A DNA stretch of 64,000 bases from SAR86 cluster bacterium (GTDB taxonomy: Bacteria; Pseudomonadota; Gammaproteobacteria; Pseudomonadales; Pseudohongiellaceae). Location: assembly GCA_002402175.1 (NCBI GenBank), contig NVVJ01000008.1, forward strand, positions 29,200 to 93,199, read 5' to 3'. The notes under the pieces are model-generated. The model was given only the letters and a program-made list of their open reading frames with translations. It did no database searches and was not told where the DNA came from. How positions within the stretch are numbered: the stretch's first letter is position 1; every line of letters starts with the position of its first letter. Made by a program: the position numbers and the translations under genes. This document shows, in pieces, positions 18,418-27,061 of this stretch.

Positions 18418-20088
18418 TCAGTCAGTAAACTTTTTACCATTGACCCAGGTTTCGACAACTTGAGTTTGCCACAGTTCACTGTTTGCTGAGGTAAATATAT
18501 CTCGATCAAGTATTATGAAGTCGGCTTTTTTTCCTGGCTCAAGGCTGCCCAATATATCTTCCTGATGACCTGCGTATGCCGCGTCGATAGTGAAACTCGC
18601 GAAGGCTTCTGCTGGCGTCATTCTTTCTTCAGGGTACCAGCCATCAGGCGGCTCATTATTTTTATCTTGTCTGGTGATAGCGGCGTGCAAACCGAAAAAG
18701 GGATTCGGTGACTCAACGGGGAAGTCTGAGCCATTGGCAATTATAGTTCCAGTGTCCAGTAATTTGCGCCAGGCATAGGCTCCTTGAATTCTTACTTCCC
18801 CTAACCGGTCTACTGCCATGTTTTTATCGCTAGTGGCATGAGTTGCCTGCATAGACGGAATTACACCTAGCTCAGCAAATCGAAGAATGTCTTCATAACG
18901 CAATATCTGTGCATGTTCGATTCGATGACGTAAGTCTCTTGTATTTGTTTCGGCAATTAGCTGCTCATAGCTATCTAGCACTAACTTGTTAGCATTGTCC
19001 CCTATGGCATGGGTATTTACCTGGAAACCTGCATTCATGGCGGCACGCATAAAATACTGAATACGTTCGGGGCTGTGTAACAGCAAACCTGTATGACCGG
19101 AAGAGTCAGAATAATCATCAATAAGCGATGCGCCACGGCTACCAAGAGCACCATCAGCTGATATTTTTACACTGTTAAGCGTGAGTGTGTCATCACTACT
19201 TCTGAAATGACCTTCCGCCAGGCGCAGTTCAAAATCATCGTCTACAGCGGCTAACATCACATTAACTCGAACAGGAAGGGGACCAACTTGCTGCAGTTGT
19301 TTATACGCCTGTATCGTAGTGCTGCTAGCGCCAGCCTCATGAACACTAGTCAGGCCAAACTTGGCGAGGCTTTGCATTGCTGTCAGTAGCGCCAGTTTTC
19401 GTTCTTCAAAACTCAAGGGCGGAATTCCTGAGCGAACAAGTGCCATAGCATTGTCAATAAATACGCCGGTAGGATCGCCATTCTCGTCGCGGATAATTTG
19501 CCCGCCATCCGGGTCTTCAGTTCTACTGTTTATGCCAGCGATTTCCATAGCGGCACTATTTGCCCATCCGGCGTGACCATCGATACGAATAAGCCAAACC
19601 GGTTTAGCATTTATTGCTGAGTCCAGACTAGAGGCAAGAGGAAAGGCATTGCTTTCCCACAGTACCTGATTCCAGCCACGACCCTGAATCCAGTCCAACT
19701 GCTCATTATCCTTTGCGAAATCCACTACGCGTTGCACAGCATTCAGCTCACTTTCTGCGCCAACCAAGTCGACTCTGAGTAGGCTCAAGCCATAAGTTAA
19801 TACATGCCCGTGTGCGTCGATCAGGCCAGGAATCATAGTCTGGCCCTTGCCATCTATAATCAGGTCTGGATCTGTGGGCAGGTCTTGCTCATTCAAATAA
19901 AGACGATCAATTTTGTCATTAGTAAACTGCACGGCGTAGAACTGAACAATTTCACGTTCTCGGTTTAAGGTATACCCATTTACATTAGTATATAGAGTGG
20001 TTTCAGCGAAGATTGACGAACTAAGAAACAGAGTAGAAAGTATAAGCAAAAGCCGGGAATCGATTTTCATGAGTTTGTGCATCTTCAT
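18418..20088 (-). CDS. Secreted amidohydrolase family 3 (YtcJ-like)
   Basis: Full-length YtcJ-type amidohydrolase, about 556 residues, with a signal peptide (LLLILSTLFLSSSIFAET). Several ATGs (20088, 20082, 20070) can start it and none has a strong SD; all keep the signal peptide. Metal-binding PGLIDAHGHV, the central Lys/His blocks (SADGALGSRGA, NTHAIGDNA, RIEHAQI) and the NGSDFPVESPNPF Asp motif are present, ending in GSLEPGKKADFIILD. It probably acts on an N-acyl or imide bond in the periplasm. The gene pairs with the downstream acylase in one operon, which suggests related amide substrates. Confidence 0.9.
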   Translation of the reverse strand: MKMHKLMKIDSRLLLILSTLFLSSSIFAETTLYTNVNGYTLNREREIVQFYAVQFTNDKIDRLYLNEQDLPTDPDLIIDGKGQTMIPGLIDAHGHVLTYGLSLLRVDLVGAESELNAVQRVVDFAKDNEQLDWIQGRGWNQVLWESNAFPLASSLDSAINAKPVWLIRIDGHAGWANSAAMEIAGINSRTEDPDGGQIIRDENGDPTGVFIDNAMALVRSGIPPLSFEERKLALLTAMQSLAKFGLTSVHEAGASSTTIQAYKQLQQVGPLPVRVNVMLAAVDDDFELRLAEGHFRSSDDTLTLNSVKISADGALGSRGASLIDDYSDSSGHTGLLLHSPERIQYFMRAAMNAGFQVNTHAIGDNANKLVLDSYEQLIAETNTRDLRHRIEHAQILRYEDILRFAELGVIPSMQATHATSDKNMAVDRLGEVRIQGAYAWRKLLDTGTIIANGSDFPVESPNPFFGLHAAITRQDKNNEPPDGWYPEERMTPAEAFASFTIDAAYAGHQEDILGSLEPGKKADFIILDRDIFTSANSELWQTQVVETWVNGKKFTD

Positions 20089-20194
20089 ATAAGTTGTCTT
20101 TAGAGTAAAAATCATACTAGGGAGTCAATGAATAAGTCTATAGGTACGATGGCGCTTTTTTTGCTGTACTTAATTGAAGATAATCGAAGGCAAA

Positions 20195-20226
20195 AAAAAG
20201 GCCCGGACTTTCGCCCGGGCCTTTTG
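20195..20226 (-). terminator. Rho-independent terminator of the left cytochrome-monooxygenase gene
   Basis: Strong stem AAAGGCCCGG / CCGGGCCTTT with a short loop. On the minus strand it is followed by eight T residues, right after the 20245-21990 gene. It may also act weakly on plus-strand transcripts. Confidence 0.85.
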
Positions 20227-20244
20227 AACTAAACACTGGTTAGA

Positions 20245-21990
20245 TTATTCACCGTCTCCAACGTCCGCTTCTACATAGCGGAAGAAGCCGAAAAACATCT
20301 CTTGCCAGGTTTGTTCCCCCCACGAAATTTCTGACGATGGATCCGGGTTGAATGGATTCATCTCTGAATTATCGAAAGTTGCTCTGAACACCATTTCTGT
20401 TCCTGCTGGTAAAAACATAGGCTCTTTGAAGTCGTAGGTTTTTTGCCAGTTAAACTGATAGTTAGGAACATTAAGGATTTCATCTACTCTGCCATCAGGG
20501 TAGACCAGTTTGAAATTGGCGTCATAACCGCGGAAATGCATATGCGGTCCAACCATTGTAAGGTAAGAATCCTTACGGAATTTTTTGGTTGCAATCATTT
20601 CGTGGTCAGCTTCAAAAGGAGCGATGCTGATTTCAAGGTCAGCAGCTGAGCCGCCGAGGATTTGTCGCGTAGGCTTTTCATCCCACAAGTACAACCCGAT
20701 CTCAGATGCATCGACAGCTTCTTTGCCTGAAGTTGTGTAATGCATTTGAAGCATCAAACCGCCACCAGCTTGTAATGGGTAGCCAGCGTCTGCAGGGTAA
20801 GTATTGATTGAGTTTCCTGGAGCATAGGCGCCAAGACCAATGCCCTGACTTAGAATTTCAAACTCATTAACACCGTCGGGGCCATAAGAGAAAGCGATGA
20901 TGTGATGAAGTACCGTAGTGTCCCCAGCTGAGAATTCAACAGCCTTAACCCATATGTCTTCTTCAATATCCAGAGGTATCATCAAGTTACGATAGTCTTG
21001 AACACCTGTTGCTGGAATTCGTTGCTCCGGAATTGCAATAACAATATCAGGCTCTCCATAGCCCCACTTAACTACTTCAGGGCGATACTCAGCCAGAGGG
21101 TCGGAACCATCATTATTTTGAGAGCCATTGTTTATCCAGGCTACCAACTTCTGTGTTTCTTCAACGGTAATATGATTAACGCCGTGGAAGCTCTCTACAA
21201 ATTCGTTGTCAATTTGGCCTGGTGGCATACGCTTGGTATATAACGTTTCGCGAATCATCGGTGACCAGCCCTGAACCATTTGATGACTGCTCATGGCGAA
21301 AGGGGCTATACCACCTTCCATATGACAGCTAACGCAGCGTTCCTTGAGAATAGGTGCAATCTCATTGGCATAAGATATATTGCCAGCATGACCTGCACTT
21401 ACTGAAAAGTCGATTTCGCTACCTTTGCTGTTGAGTTGCGCTACAGTAATTTCTTCACCATCTAGTATTGCCTGAAGTGCATCAGCTACATACAGTGCGC
21501 TTGAGCGACTAGCGCGATCACCTTCGGAAAATCGTTTATTTAAAGCGCCTCGATATACCAGCTCTTTGGAGCTTGGATCGAGAATAACTACTTCAGCTGC
21601 GCGAGTAATACCGAGTTCTTCAGCTACTAGCTGAGTATCATCCATGAGGATTCGGAGCGTAATATCTTCATCGGCGGCTTCCTCTTGCATGGCAAGCTTG
21701 TCAGTAGAGCCGGTTGAGTTGATCAAAAGAAATTCAACTTTTTGATCTGCGAACTGCTCGGCCAATTTAGCAAAGTCAGCTGCGGCTCGGCGGGAATCCC
21801 TATTACTCTCATCATAAGTAAAAAGAACGATGGCATCTTCGTTGGCATGGCGGCTTAGCTGGAAAAACCTGCCTTCATGGTCAACCAATGAAAAATCGCT
21901 GATTCTTTCAGCGGCATTGACTGACATACCAATACAAGCTGTTGCCAAAGATATAGTCGCAATTTTGGCTAGTGTCGAAATTCTAAGCAT
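20245..21990 (-). CDS. Secreted thioredoxin-like/cytochrome c/copper monooxygenase fusion, copy 1
   Basis: Exported protein of about 581 residues. The ATG at 21990 has GAGGAG upstream and begins a signal peptide ending VNAAER. Domains in order: a thioredoxin/peroxiredoxin-like fold without CxxC (about 30-180); a cytochrome c motif C219-VS-C222-H223; and a C-terminal half with the copper-ligand pattern of peptidylglycine and dopamine hydroxylases: His362-His363 (VLHHII), His417 (LQMHYT), His483-x-His485 (PHMHFRG) and Met565 (EMFFG). The spacing follows PHM (HH, H, HxH, M). The haem motif suggests electrons are delivered internally. The substrate is unknown. Copy 2 is at 27062-28768. Confidence 0.85.
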   Translation of the reverse strand: MLRISTLAKIATISLATACIGMSVNAAERISDFSLVDHEGRFFQLSRHANEDAIVLFTYDESNRDSRRAAADFAKLAEQFADQKVEFLLINSTGSTDKLAMQEEAADEDITLRILMDDTQLVAEELGITRAAEVVILDPSSKELVYRGALNKRFSEGDRASRSSALYVADALQAILDGEEITVAQLNSKGSEIDFSVSAGHAGNISYANEIAPILKERCVSCHMEGGIAPFAMSSHQMVQGWSPMIRETLYTKRMPPGQIDNEFVESFHGVNHITVEETQKLVAWINNGSQNNDGSDPLAEYRPEVVKWGYGEPDIVIAIPEQRIPATGVQDYRNLMIPLDIEEDIWVKAVEFSAGDTTVLHHIIAFSYGPDGVNEFEILSQGIGLGAYAPGNSINTYPADAGYPLQAGGGLMLQMHYTTSGKEAVDASEIGLYLWDEKPTRQILGGSAADLEISIAPFEADHEMIATKKFRKDSYLTMVGPHMHFRGYDANFKLVYPDGRVDEILNVPNYQFNWQKTYDFKEPMFLPAGTEMVFRATFDNSEMNPFNPDPSSEISWGEQTWQEMFFGFFRYVEADVGDGE

Positions 21991-22396
21991 TTTGCTCTCC
22001 TCGTACTTCAATTGTGTGGTACTGCCTTACTTTCTTGAGATGCATAGTAGGGTTCAAAATCTAAGAATGCTTCCTGAAAATTAAAAAGTTGTTCAATTTC
22101 AATAATCGAATAGCTGTTTTTTGATGAAATTTGGCTTTCAAGCCAATAGAACCCGAAAATCATCCTCCGTTGTTAAGACGTATTAGATCTGATTTAGTTA
22201 ACAATCACGGTCGAATTCGAGGAAAATTTCATGTTAGCGGGCTAATTTGGATAAAATTAGCGAGGTGTTTGTTGTCTGCAAAGCCAGAAAAAGCGAAATC
22301 TCCGATACCAATGCTGGCAGTGTCGGAGGCTAAGGCGATAGAATCGGTGGGCAGAATGTTAGTCGTAGTAATGTAGTTGAATTATAGGAATGTTCA
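21991..22396. other. Intergenic region between divergent monooxygenase and nuclease-like genes
   Basis: A 406-base spacer holding both promoters. A small stem, CTCCGA/TCGGAG, lies at about 22300-22330. An 81-codon frame at 22131-22376 has no SD and no recognisable product. Nothing else is supported. Confidence 0.45.
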
Positions 22397-23203
22397 ATGA
22401 GTGATCGACGAATTAAGCCAGATCGGCAAGCACGAAATGAGCTATCTAGTAGCATGGCTTCAGTTTTCGTGTTGTTAATTCTCTTGTATTCACCATTTGC
22501 CTTAGCCGAGGAATATCGCATCGGTCAATGTCTATATGGTTGCCCCGAAGGAGCTAGCCGTGAAAATCACCTTCTATTAAGACCTATTTATGCACTGTCC
22601 TATAATTCCTCAAACAAAGCAGCGGACTGGGCAGCCTATAGAGTAACAGCTGGCTCAATAGGAATTGCTTCCAGTTTGTCTCGACAACCGGTTCTGGATA
22701 ATTTCGTTGAAGATACTTTACAGCCGGTAGATTTTGCAGGATCAGAAGAGCTTGGATTGGTGCGCTCTCATCTGGTGCCCCTGGTAGACTTTGCAGGAAC
22801 TCCTTACTGGAATGATGTGAATTTCTTAAGCAATGCAGTAGCAAGAAGTAGGAGCTTGAGTCAGGGCGCATGGTATGGGTTGGAATGGTCAATAAGAAAT
22901 TTTGTAAACAGAGGTAATGAAGTTTTCATAATTACTGGGCCAATTTATAAAGAATTACAAACTGTCCCACAGCTGCAAACAGAAACTCAACACAGAGTGC
23001 CAGATGCATTTTTTAAGATTGTTATGACAGATAATGGGCGCGGGAGTGCTTTTGTTTTTGACCAAAGCACTCCGGTGCATGTGCACCACTGCGATTTACA
23101 AACTACAGTTGAAGAAATAGAAGCGCTTACAGACTTGAATATTTTTCCAGAGAATCCTCGGTTGAATCTGGATTCTCTGGGAGAAAGTTTGGGGTGCAGG
23201 TAA
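22397..23203 (+). CDS. Secreted NUC1-type (DNA/RNA non-specific) nuclease homologue with altered active site
   Basis: Exported protein of 268 residues; the hydrophobic signal segment (about 20-38) follows an unusually long polar N-terminus. AGGA is upstream of the ATG. The fold signature of NUC1/Serratia-type nucleases can be followed: the DRGH region reads LVRSHLVPLVDF with His125 kept, and the metal-site helix reads SQGAWYGLE. In that helix the usual Asn metal ligand is Ser155 while the Glu eight residues later (163) is kept, and DRG has become VRS. It is therefore a true homologue whose nuclease activity is doubtful. It is convergent with the next gene. Confidence 0.75.
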   Translation: MSDRRIKPDRQARNELSSSMASVFVLLILLYSPFALAEEYRIGQCLYGCPEGASRENHLLLRPIYALSYNSSNKAADWAAYRVTAGSIGIASSLSRQPVLDNFVEDTLQPVDFAGSEELGLVRSHLVPLVDFAGTPYWNDVNFLSNAVARSRSLSQGAWYGLEWSIRNFVNRGNEVFIITGPIYKELQTVPQLQTETQHRVPDAFFKIVMTDNGRGSAFVFDQSTPVHVHHCDLQTTVEEIEALTDLNIFPENPRLNLDSLGESLGCR

Positions 23204-23247
23204 ATCAATAATTGACTCTCGCTTGGAGTCGCTGCAAATTAATTGCT

Positions 23248-23838
23248 CTAGCGTATTTCCTGTAGAAAATAATCATCGCGTACAAGTTCGTTAATCATGC
23301 GATCAAGTGCCGCGCTAACCGAAGCGGTCATTCCTTCAGTTTCCGGAGTTCTGCCCCTGCCAAACAAGGTAGTCTGCCATATACTTCGGCCACCCTTGTG
23401 TAATTGCACGTTGACTCGAAAGGTTAGCTGAATCATTTGAACACCGTTACGCTCGATGATCTGAGCTTCGCTGCTGAGTAATTTTCCAGTCAAGCTCATA
23501 TCTTCGTCTGAGTCGACAGGAGTAGCGCCGCCGTCGATGAAGCCCTGAGTAAATGCGCCTTGAATTATATCCGTTATAATTCGGTCGGCCTGGTAACCGC
23601 CACTTACACGGCTATCGCCTAAATCTGCATCGGTAATTAGTTGTAAATTGTCCACGCCTCTATCATCTGAAAAATCACCTATCTTGAAGCTGCCTTTGAG
23701 CTTGCTGAGATCAACGCCGTGGTTGCCGGCATACACGTATTTAACATCTACTTCTTCGATTGCAAACACAGAAGAAGTTATGAATGCTGAGCAGGAAACA
23801 AGTGTTAGACCTAGCAAGGTTAGTAATCGGAATTTCAT
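23248..23838 (-). CDS. Exported protein of unknown function
   Basis: Protein of 196 residues with a signal sequence; a Cys at residue 16 (LVSC) could be a lipobox, but cleavage at VFAIE is equally plausible. The mature part has alternating beta-strand character (MSLTGKLLSSEAQII, IQLTFRVNVQLHK, SIWQTTLFGRG) and a C-terminal helix (SAALDRMINELVRDDYF), recalling YajG-like or other small outer-membrane-associated proteins. I do not recognise a specific family. It is convergent with the nuclease-like gene. Confidence 0.7.
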   Translation of the reverse strand: MKFRLLTLLGLTLVSCSAFITSSVFAIEEVDVKYVYAGNHGVDLSKLKGSFKIGDFSDDRGVDNLQLITDADLGDSRVSGGYQADRIITDIIQGAFTQGFIDGGATPVDSDEDMSLTGKLLSSEAQIIERNGVQMIQLTFRVNVQLHKGGRSIWQTTLFGRGRTPETEGMTASVSAALDRMINELVRDDYFLQEIR

Positions 23839-23995
23839 AATGTAGGGTTACTCTTTGGCGGACGGTTAAAGTTTGTATAAGTTTTCGTAGCTAGACAGTG
23901 TTACTCGAATTGCCAGAGTAATAAACATCCAGCTGATGATCAAGCCGCCGTATAAGCTTGACACAATTTAACGAAACTGGGTATTTGCGTGCAAT

Positions 23996-24027
23996 AAAAA
24001 AGCCGTATCGAATCGCTTCGATACGGC
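23996..24027 (-). terminator. Rho-independent terminator of the NHL-propeller gene
   Basis: Stem GCCGTATCGA / TCGATACGGC (24002-24026) with a short loop. On the minus strand it is followed by TTTTTATTG, directly after the 24055-25248 gene. Confidence 0.8.
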
Positions 24028-24054
24028 CTATTTTCAGGGTTTACCCTAAAAGCT

Positions 24055-25248
24055 TTATAGTTCGTCCGCTGGCCATGTTGGCGCACGATCACGAACAGTT
24101 ACAGCACGAATTCCCTGATATAGGAACTTCTGTACTCGGCTGCCTTCGTAAGTCTCAGTTGTGTAAATATTACCTTCTGAGTCAGTAGCAATACTATGCG
24201 GGGCATAGAATGTGCCAGGCTGTCTGCCGCCTTGACCAAAAGTATAAAGAACTTCCATAGACTCACGATCAATTACAGATATTTTGAAGTTTTGGCCGTC
24301 TGCAAGATAGATGAATTCCTGCGCTTCATCACGAGAGAATGCGATATCCCAAGTTGAACCCTGGTTCAATGTAGCTGGGTTATAAACTACTTCCCTTACA
24401 TAGGTACCGTCTTTGCGGAAAACCTGAACTCGGTCAGCACCACGGTCACACACATATACAAGGCCGTCATTTGAAGGCTCTGCACAATGAACTGGGCCAC
24501 GGAACTGCTGAGGACCAGGTTGACCAGGTGTGTAAGTTACATCGGCTGTATCATCAGGTGTATTGCCGTACGCACCCCAGTAGCGCTTGAAAGCACCAGT
24601 GGCTACGTCGATAACTGCTACACGTCTATTTTGGTAGCCATCTGCAAAGTAAGCTTCATTGGCTTCTACGTCGATTGAAATTTCTGCAACTCGACCGAAG
24701 TGAGTTCGGCTATTGGAATCTCGATCTTCGCCCTGCATGCCGATAGTGCGGATATACTCGCCGTCACGGGTAAACACAAGAACGTGAGAGTCGCCACCAC
24801 CGTTGCCGCCAATCCAGATGTCGCCATTAGGCGCAATTTCAATGCCATGGTTTGATGCAGGCCACGTATAAGGAGCGCCTTCTACCGGGCCGCCCCATGC
24901 ATTAATAATATTACCTTCTAAATCAAATTCGATGATTGGTGGTGCGGGTGTGCAGCATTCTGCAACTCCGCCTTGAAGGCCGATTTCAGTGTTGCCACCG
25001 AATTGAGACGCGTCATTGCGATGCACGATGAAGATGTGATCTCGCTCATCAACGTCAACACCTATAGTGTTGCCCATAGCCCACATGTTAGGTAGTGGTT
25101 TTGGCCAAAATGGATCGACCAGAAAATGAGGCGCCATTACGTCACCTGACGCAGCAATGCTTGGCTCTTGTAATTTCGATTGCCCTAGTCCTAGGGCGAC
25201 CAATGCAACGACTAGTGTTGCACCTATAATCTTCTTGATATTTGTCAT
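24055..25248 (-). CDS. Secreted NHL-repeat propeller, peptidyl-alpha-hydroxyglycine lyase (PAL)-like
   Basis: Exported beta-propeller of 397 residues with a signal anchor at residues 5-22; AGGA is nine bases before the ATG. NHL repeats recur as GDIWIGG, EAYFADGYQNRRVAV, GLVYVCDRGADRVQVF and GNIYTTETYEGSRVQKF. The DGYQNRR block matches the DGYxNSR block that holds the catalytic Tyr of PAL, and His residues stand at repeated blade positions (SNHGIEI, GPVHCAE, APHSIAT), as expected for a PAL zinc site. PAL cleaves alpha-hydroxyglycine into an amide and glyoxylate. Its neighbours on both sides are PHM-like monooxygenases. The fold is sure; lyase activity is inferred. Confidence 0.82.
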   Translation of the reverse strand: MTNIKKIIGATLVVALVALGLGQSKLQEPSIAASGDVMAPHFLVDPFWPKPLPNMWAMGNTIGVDVDERDHIFIVHRNDASQFGGNTEIGLQGGVAECCTPAPPIIEFDLEGNIINAWGGPVEGAPYTWPASNHGIEIAPNGDIWIGGNGGGDSHVLVFTRDGEYIRTIGMQGEDRDSNSRTHFGRVAEISIDVEANEAYFADGYQNRRVAVIDVATGAFKRYWGAYGNTPDDTADVTYTPGQPGPQQFRGPVHCAEPSNDGLVYVCDRGADRVQVFRKDGTYVREVVYNPATLNQGSTWDIAFSRDEAQEFIYLADGQNFKISVIDRESMEVLYTFGQGGRQPGTFYAPHSIATDSEGNIYTTETYEGSRVQKFLYQGIRAVTVRDRAPTWPADEL

Positions 25249-25305
25249 TCTTATTTTCCTCTAAATGCCCGAATTGCGGGGGGTTTAAACTCTCAGAGCA
25301 AGGGC

Positions 25306-25339
25306 GAGTATACTCATTTCCTAGTAGACAGTATACTCA
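25306..25339. promoter_or_regulatory. Candidate operator: direct repeat AGTATACTCA with palindromic core
   Basis: GAGTATACTC (25306-25315) is a perfect palindrome. AGTATACTCA occurs at 25307-25316 and again at 25330-25339, 23 bases apart, about two helical turns. The site lies between the divergent PAL-like and HupE-like genes and could control both. Confidence 0.4.
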
Positions 25340-25480
25340 CATGCGAATTTTTCAGGGAGCGGCTTGTAAGTATTTGTAACATGCTAACAAGTGCCTCTGG
25401 AAAACGCCTGAAACTGCCTCATCTTTGTGATGTGCGGGAAAGGTTAACTAATTGAAATTATTGGATAATACTAAGAATAT

Positions 25481-26866
25481 ATGAACTATAATTGTATGCT
25501 TTTTTTACGTCGCTTTGGCCTTATATTATTATGTCAAAGCGTTCTGCTAGCGACCTTACTATTTCCTGCTCCCAGCTTTGCACATGACATACCCAGCCGT
25601 GTCACTGTGTACGCGTTTGTCAAACCATTGGGCAATCAATTAACTGCGCTCATTCGTGTGCCGATGGAAGCATTTGGCGAAATTAGCTTTCCACTACGCG
25701 GGCCAGGCTTTCTGCAGTTCTCCGAAGCAGAGTTTTCCTTGAATGATGCTGCTCGCGTTTATATTACTGAGTCCATTCATTTTTTTGAAGATGGCGAAGA
25801 GCTGAGCGAAAAACAACTTGAAACAGTGCGTGTGTCACTACCTTCAAATCGGTCATTTACCAGCTATGAAGATGCTCTGGAAAATATCATGCTGCCGCCG
25901 TTGGAAGATTCGGTCAATTTATTCTGGCGACAGGGGGTGTTGGATGTAATGGTGACTTACCCTATTCGGTCGGAAGATTCAGAGTTCTCAGTGAACCCCG
26001 AGATTGGCACTTTGTCCAATCAAACCACAACGGTATTGCGCTTTCTGCCTCCCAATGGGGCTGAGCGAGTTTTTAATTACCTGGGTAATCCGGGCCTGGT
26101 ATTACTGGACCCTCGTTGGCACCAGGCCGCATTTCGATTTGTTAAAATGGGCTTTGAGCATATTTTAAATGGTATAGATCATTTGCTCTTCCTGTTTTGC
26201 CTGATAATCCCGCTGCGTAGTATTCGCGCCCTGATTCCAGTTGTGAGCTCATTCACCGTGGCACATTCTATTACTCTTATAGGGTCGGCTTTTGGTATTG
26301 CGCCCAATGTGCTCTGGTTTCCCCCCTTGATCGAGACTTTGATTGCCTTGTCTATTGTGTATATGGCCTTTGAAAATATCATTGGCGCAAAGTTGGAGCA
26401 CCGTTGGATAGCCGCTTTCGGTTTCGGGCTGGTTCATGGTTTTGGCTTTTCGTTTTTATTCAGCGATACGCTACAGTTCGCCGGCGGGCATTTGTTCACT
26501 TCATTGCTGGCGTTCAATGTCGGAGTTGAGATTGGTCAGATACTGATATTGCTGTTGGTGCTGCCGGTATTGAACCTTCTTTTCCGGCGGTTTGTACAAG
26601 AGCGGGTTGGGACAATATTACTGTCGGCTTTGATAGCTCACAGTGCATGGCACTGGATGATGGATAGAGGCACTCAACTCAATCAATTTCAGATACAGGC
26701 TCCGATCTTTGATGCGGTGTTTTTTGCTGCACTGATGCGCTGGGGAATGATGGCTATTATCATTGCAGGAGCGTTGTGGGGAATGTATGAATTGTTCCGA
26801 CGATTTGCGTTAATAGAGGATATTTCCAGCTATGGTTCTCGTCGAGATAGCAAAACCAGGGATTAG
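25481..26866 (+). CDS. HupE/UreJ-family membrane protein, probable metal permease
   Basis: Inner-membrane protein of 461 residues. A signal peptide ends SFAHD, a periplasmic domain of about 190 residues follows, then six to seven membrane segments. His-rich helices FEHILNGIDHLLFL, FTVAHSITL and GLVHGFGFS are the metal-coordinating blocks of HupE/UreJ_2 proteins. Characterised relatives handle nickel or cobalt. Here the neighbours are copper-type monooxygenases, so copper supply is an alternative guess. SD is weak; an in-frame ATG at 25496 is also possible. It is transcribed towards monooxygenase copy 2. Confidence 0.85.
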   Translation: MNYNCMLFLRRFGLILLCQSVLLATLLFPAPSFAHDIPSRVTVYAFVKPLGNQLTALIRVPMEAFGEISFPLRGPGFLQFSEAEFSLNDAARVYITESIHFFEDGEELSEKQLETVRVSLPSNRSFTSYEDALENIMLPPLEDSVNLFWRQGVLDVMVTYPIRSEDSEFSVNPEIGTLSNQTTTVLRFLPPNGAERVFNYLGNPGLVLLDPRWHQAAFRFVKMGFEHILNGIDHLLFLFCLIIPLRSIRALIPVVSSFTVAHSITLIGSAFGIAPNVLWFPPLIETLIALSIVYMAFENIIGAKLEHRWIAAFGFGLVHGFGFSFLFSDTLQFAGGHLFTSLLAFNVGVEIGQILILLLVLPVLNLLFRRFVQERVGTILLSALIAHSAWHWMMDRGTQLNQFQIQAPIFDAVFFAALMRWGMMAIIIAGALWGMYELFRRFALIEDISSYGSRRDSKTRD

Positions 26867-27061
26867 AAGCTTAGCGGTATGTTTTTTGTGCTAAAAACGC
26901 CGTAGTGGTGCGTATTCTCTCGATTTTCTTTCGCTTGCTCGCGCGCGAGTAAGCCTCTGCGAGATTTCAATTTGTTACAAATGGTAATGCTTTCTGCTGC
27001 CTATTTTCAAAGAGATGGTTTAGACTTGCTGGGTTAATAATGTTTCTGTGGAGCAACAAAA

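Noticed and set aside
22131..22376. An 81-codon frame between monooxygenase copy 1 and the nuclease-like gene
   Set aside because: No SD, no family, and position inside a divergent promoter region make it doubtful.
23214..23230. GACTC/GAGTC stem between convergent genes as a terminator
   Set aside because: Only five base pairs and no T-run on either side.
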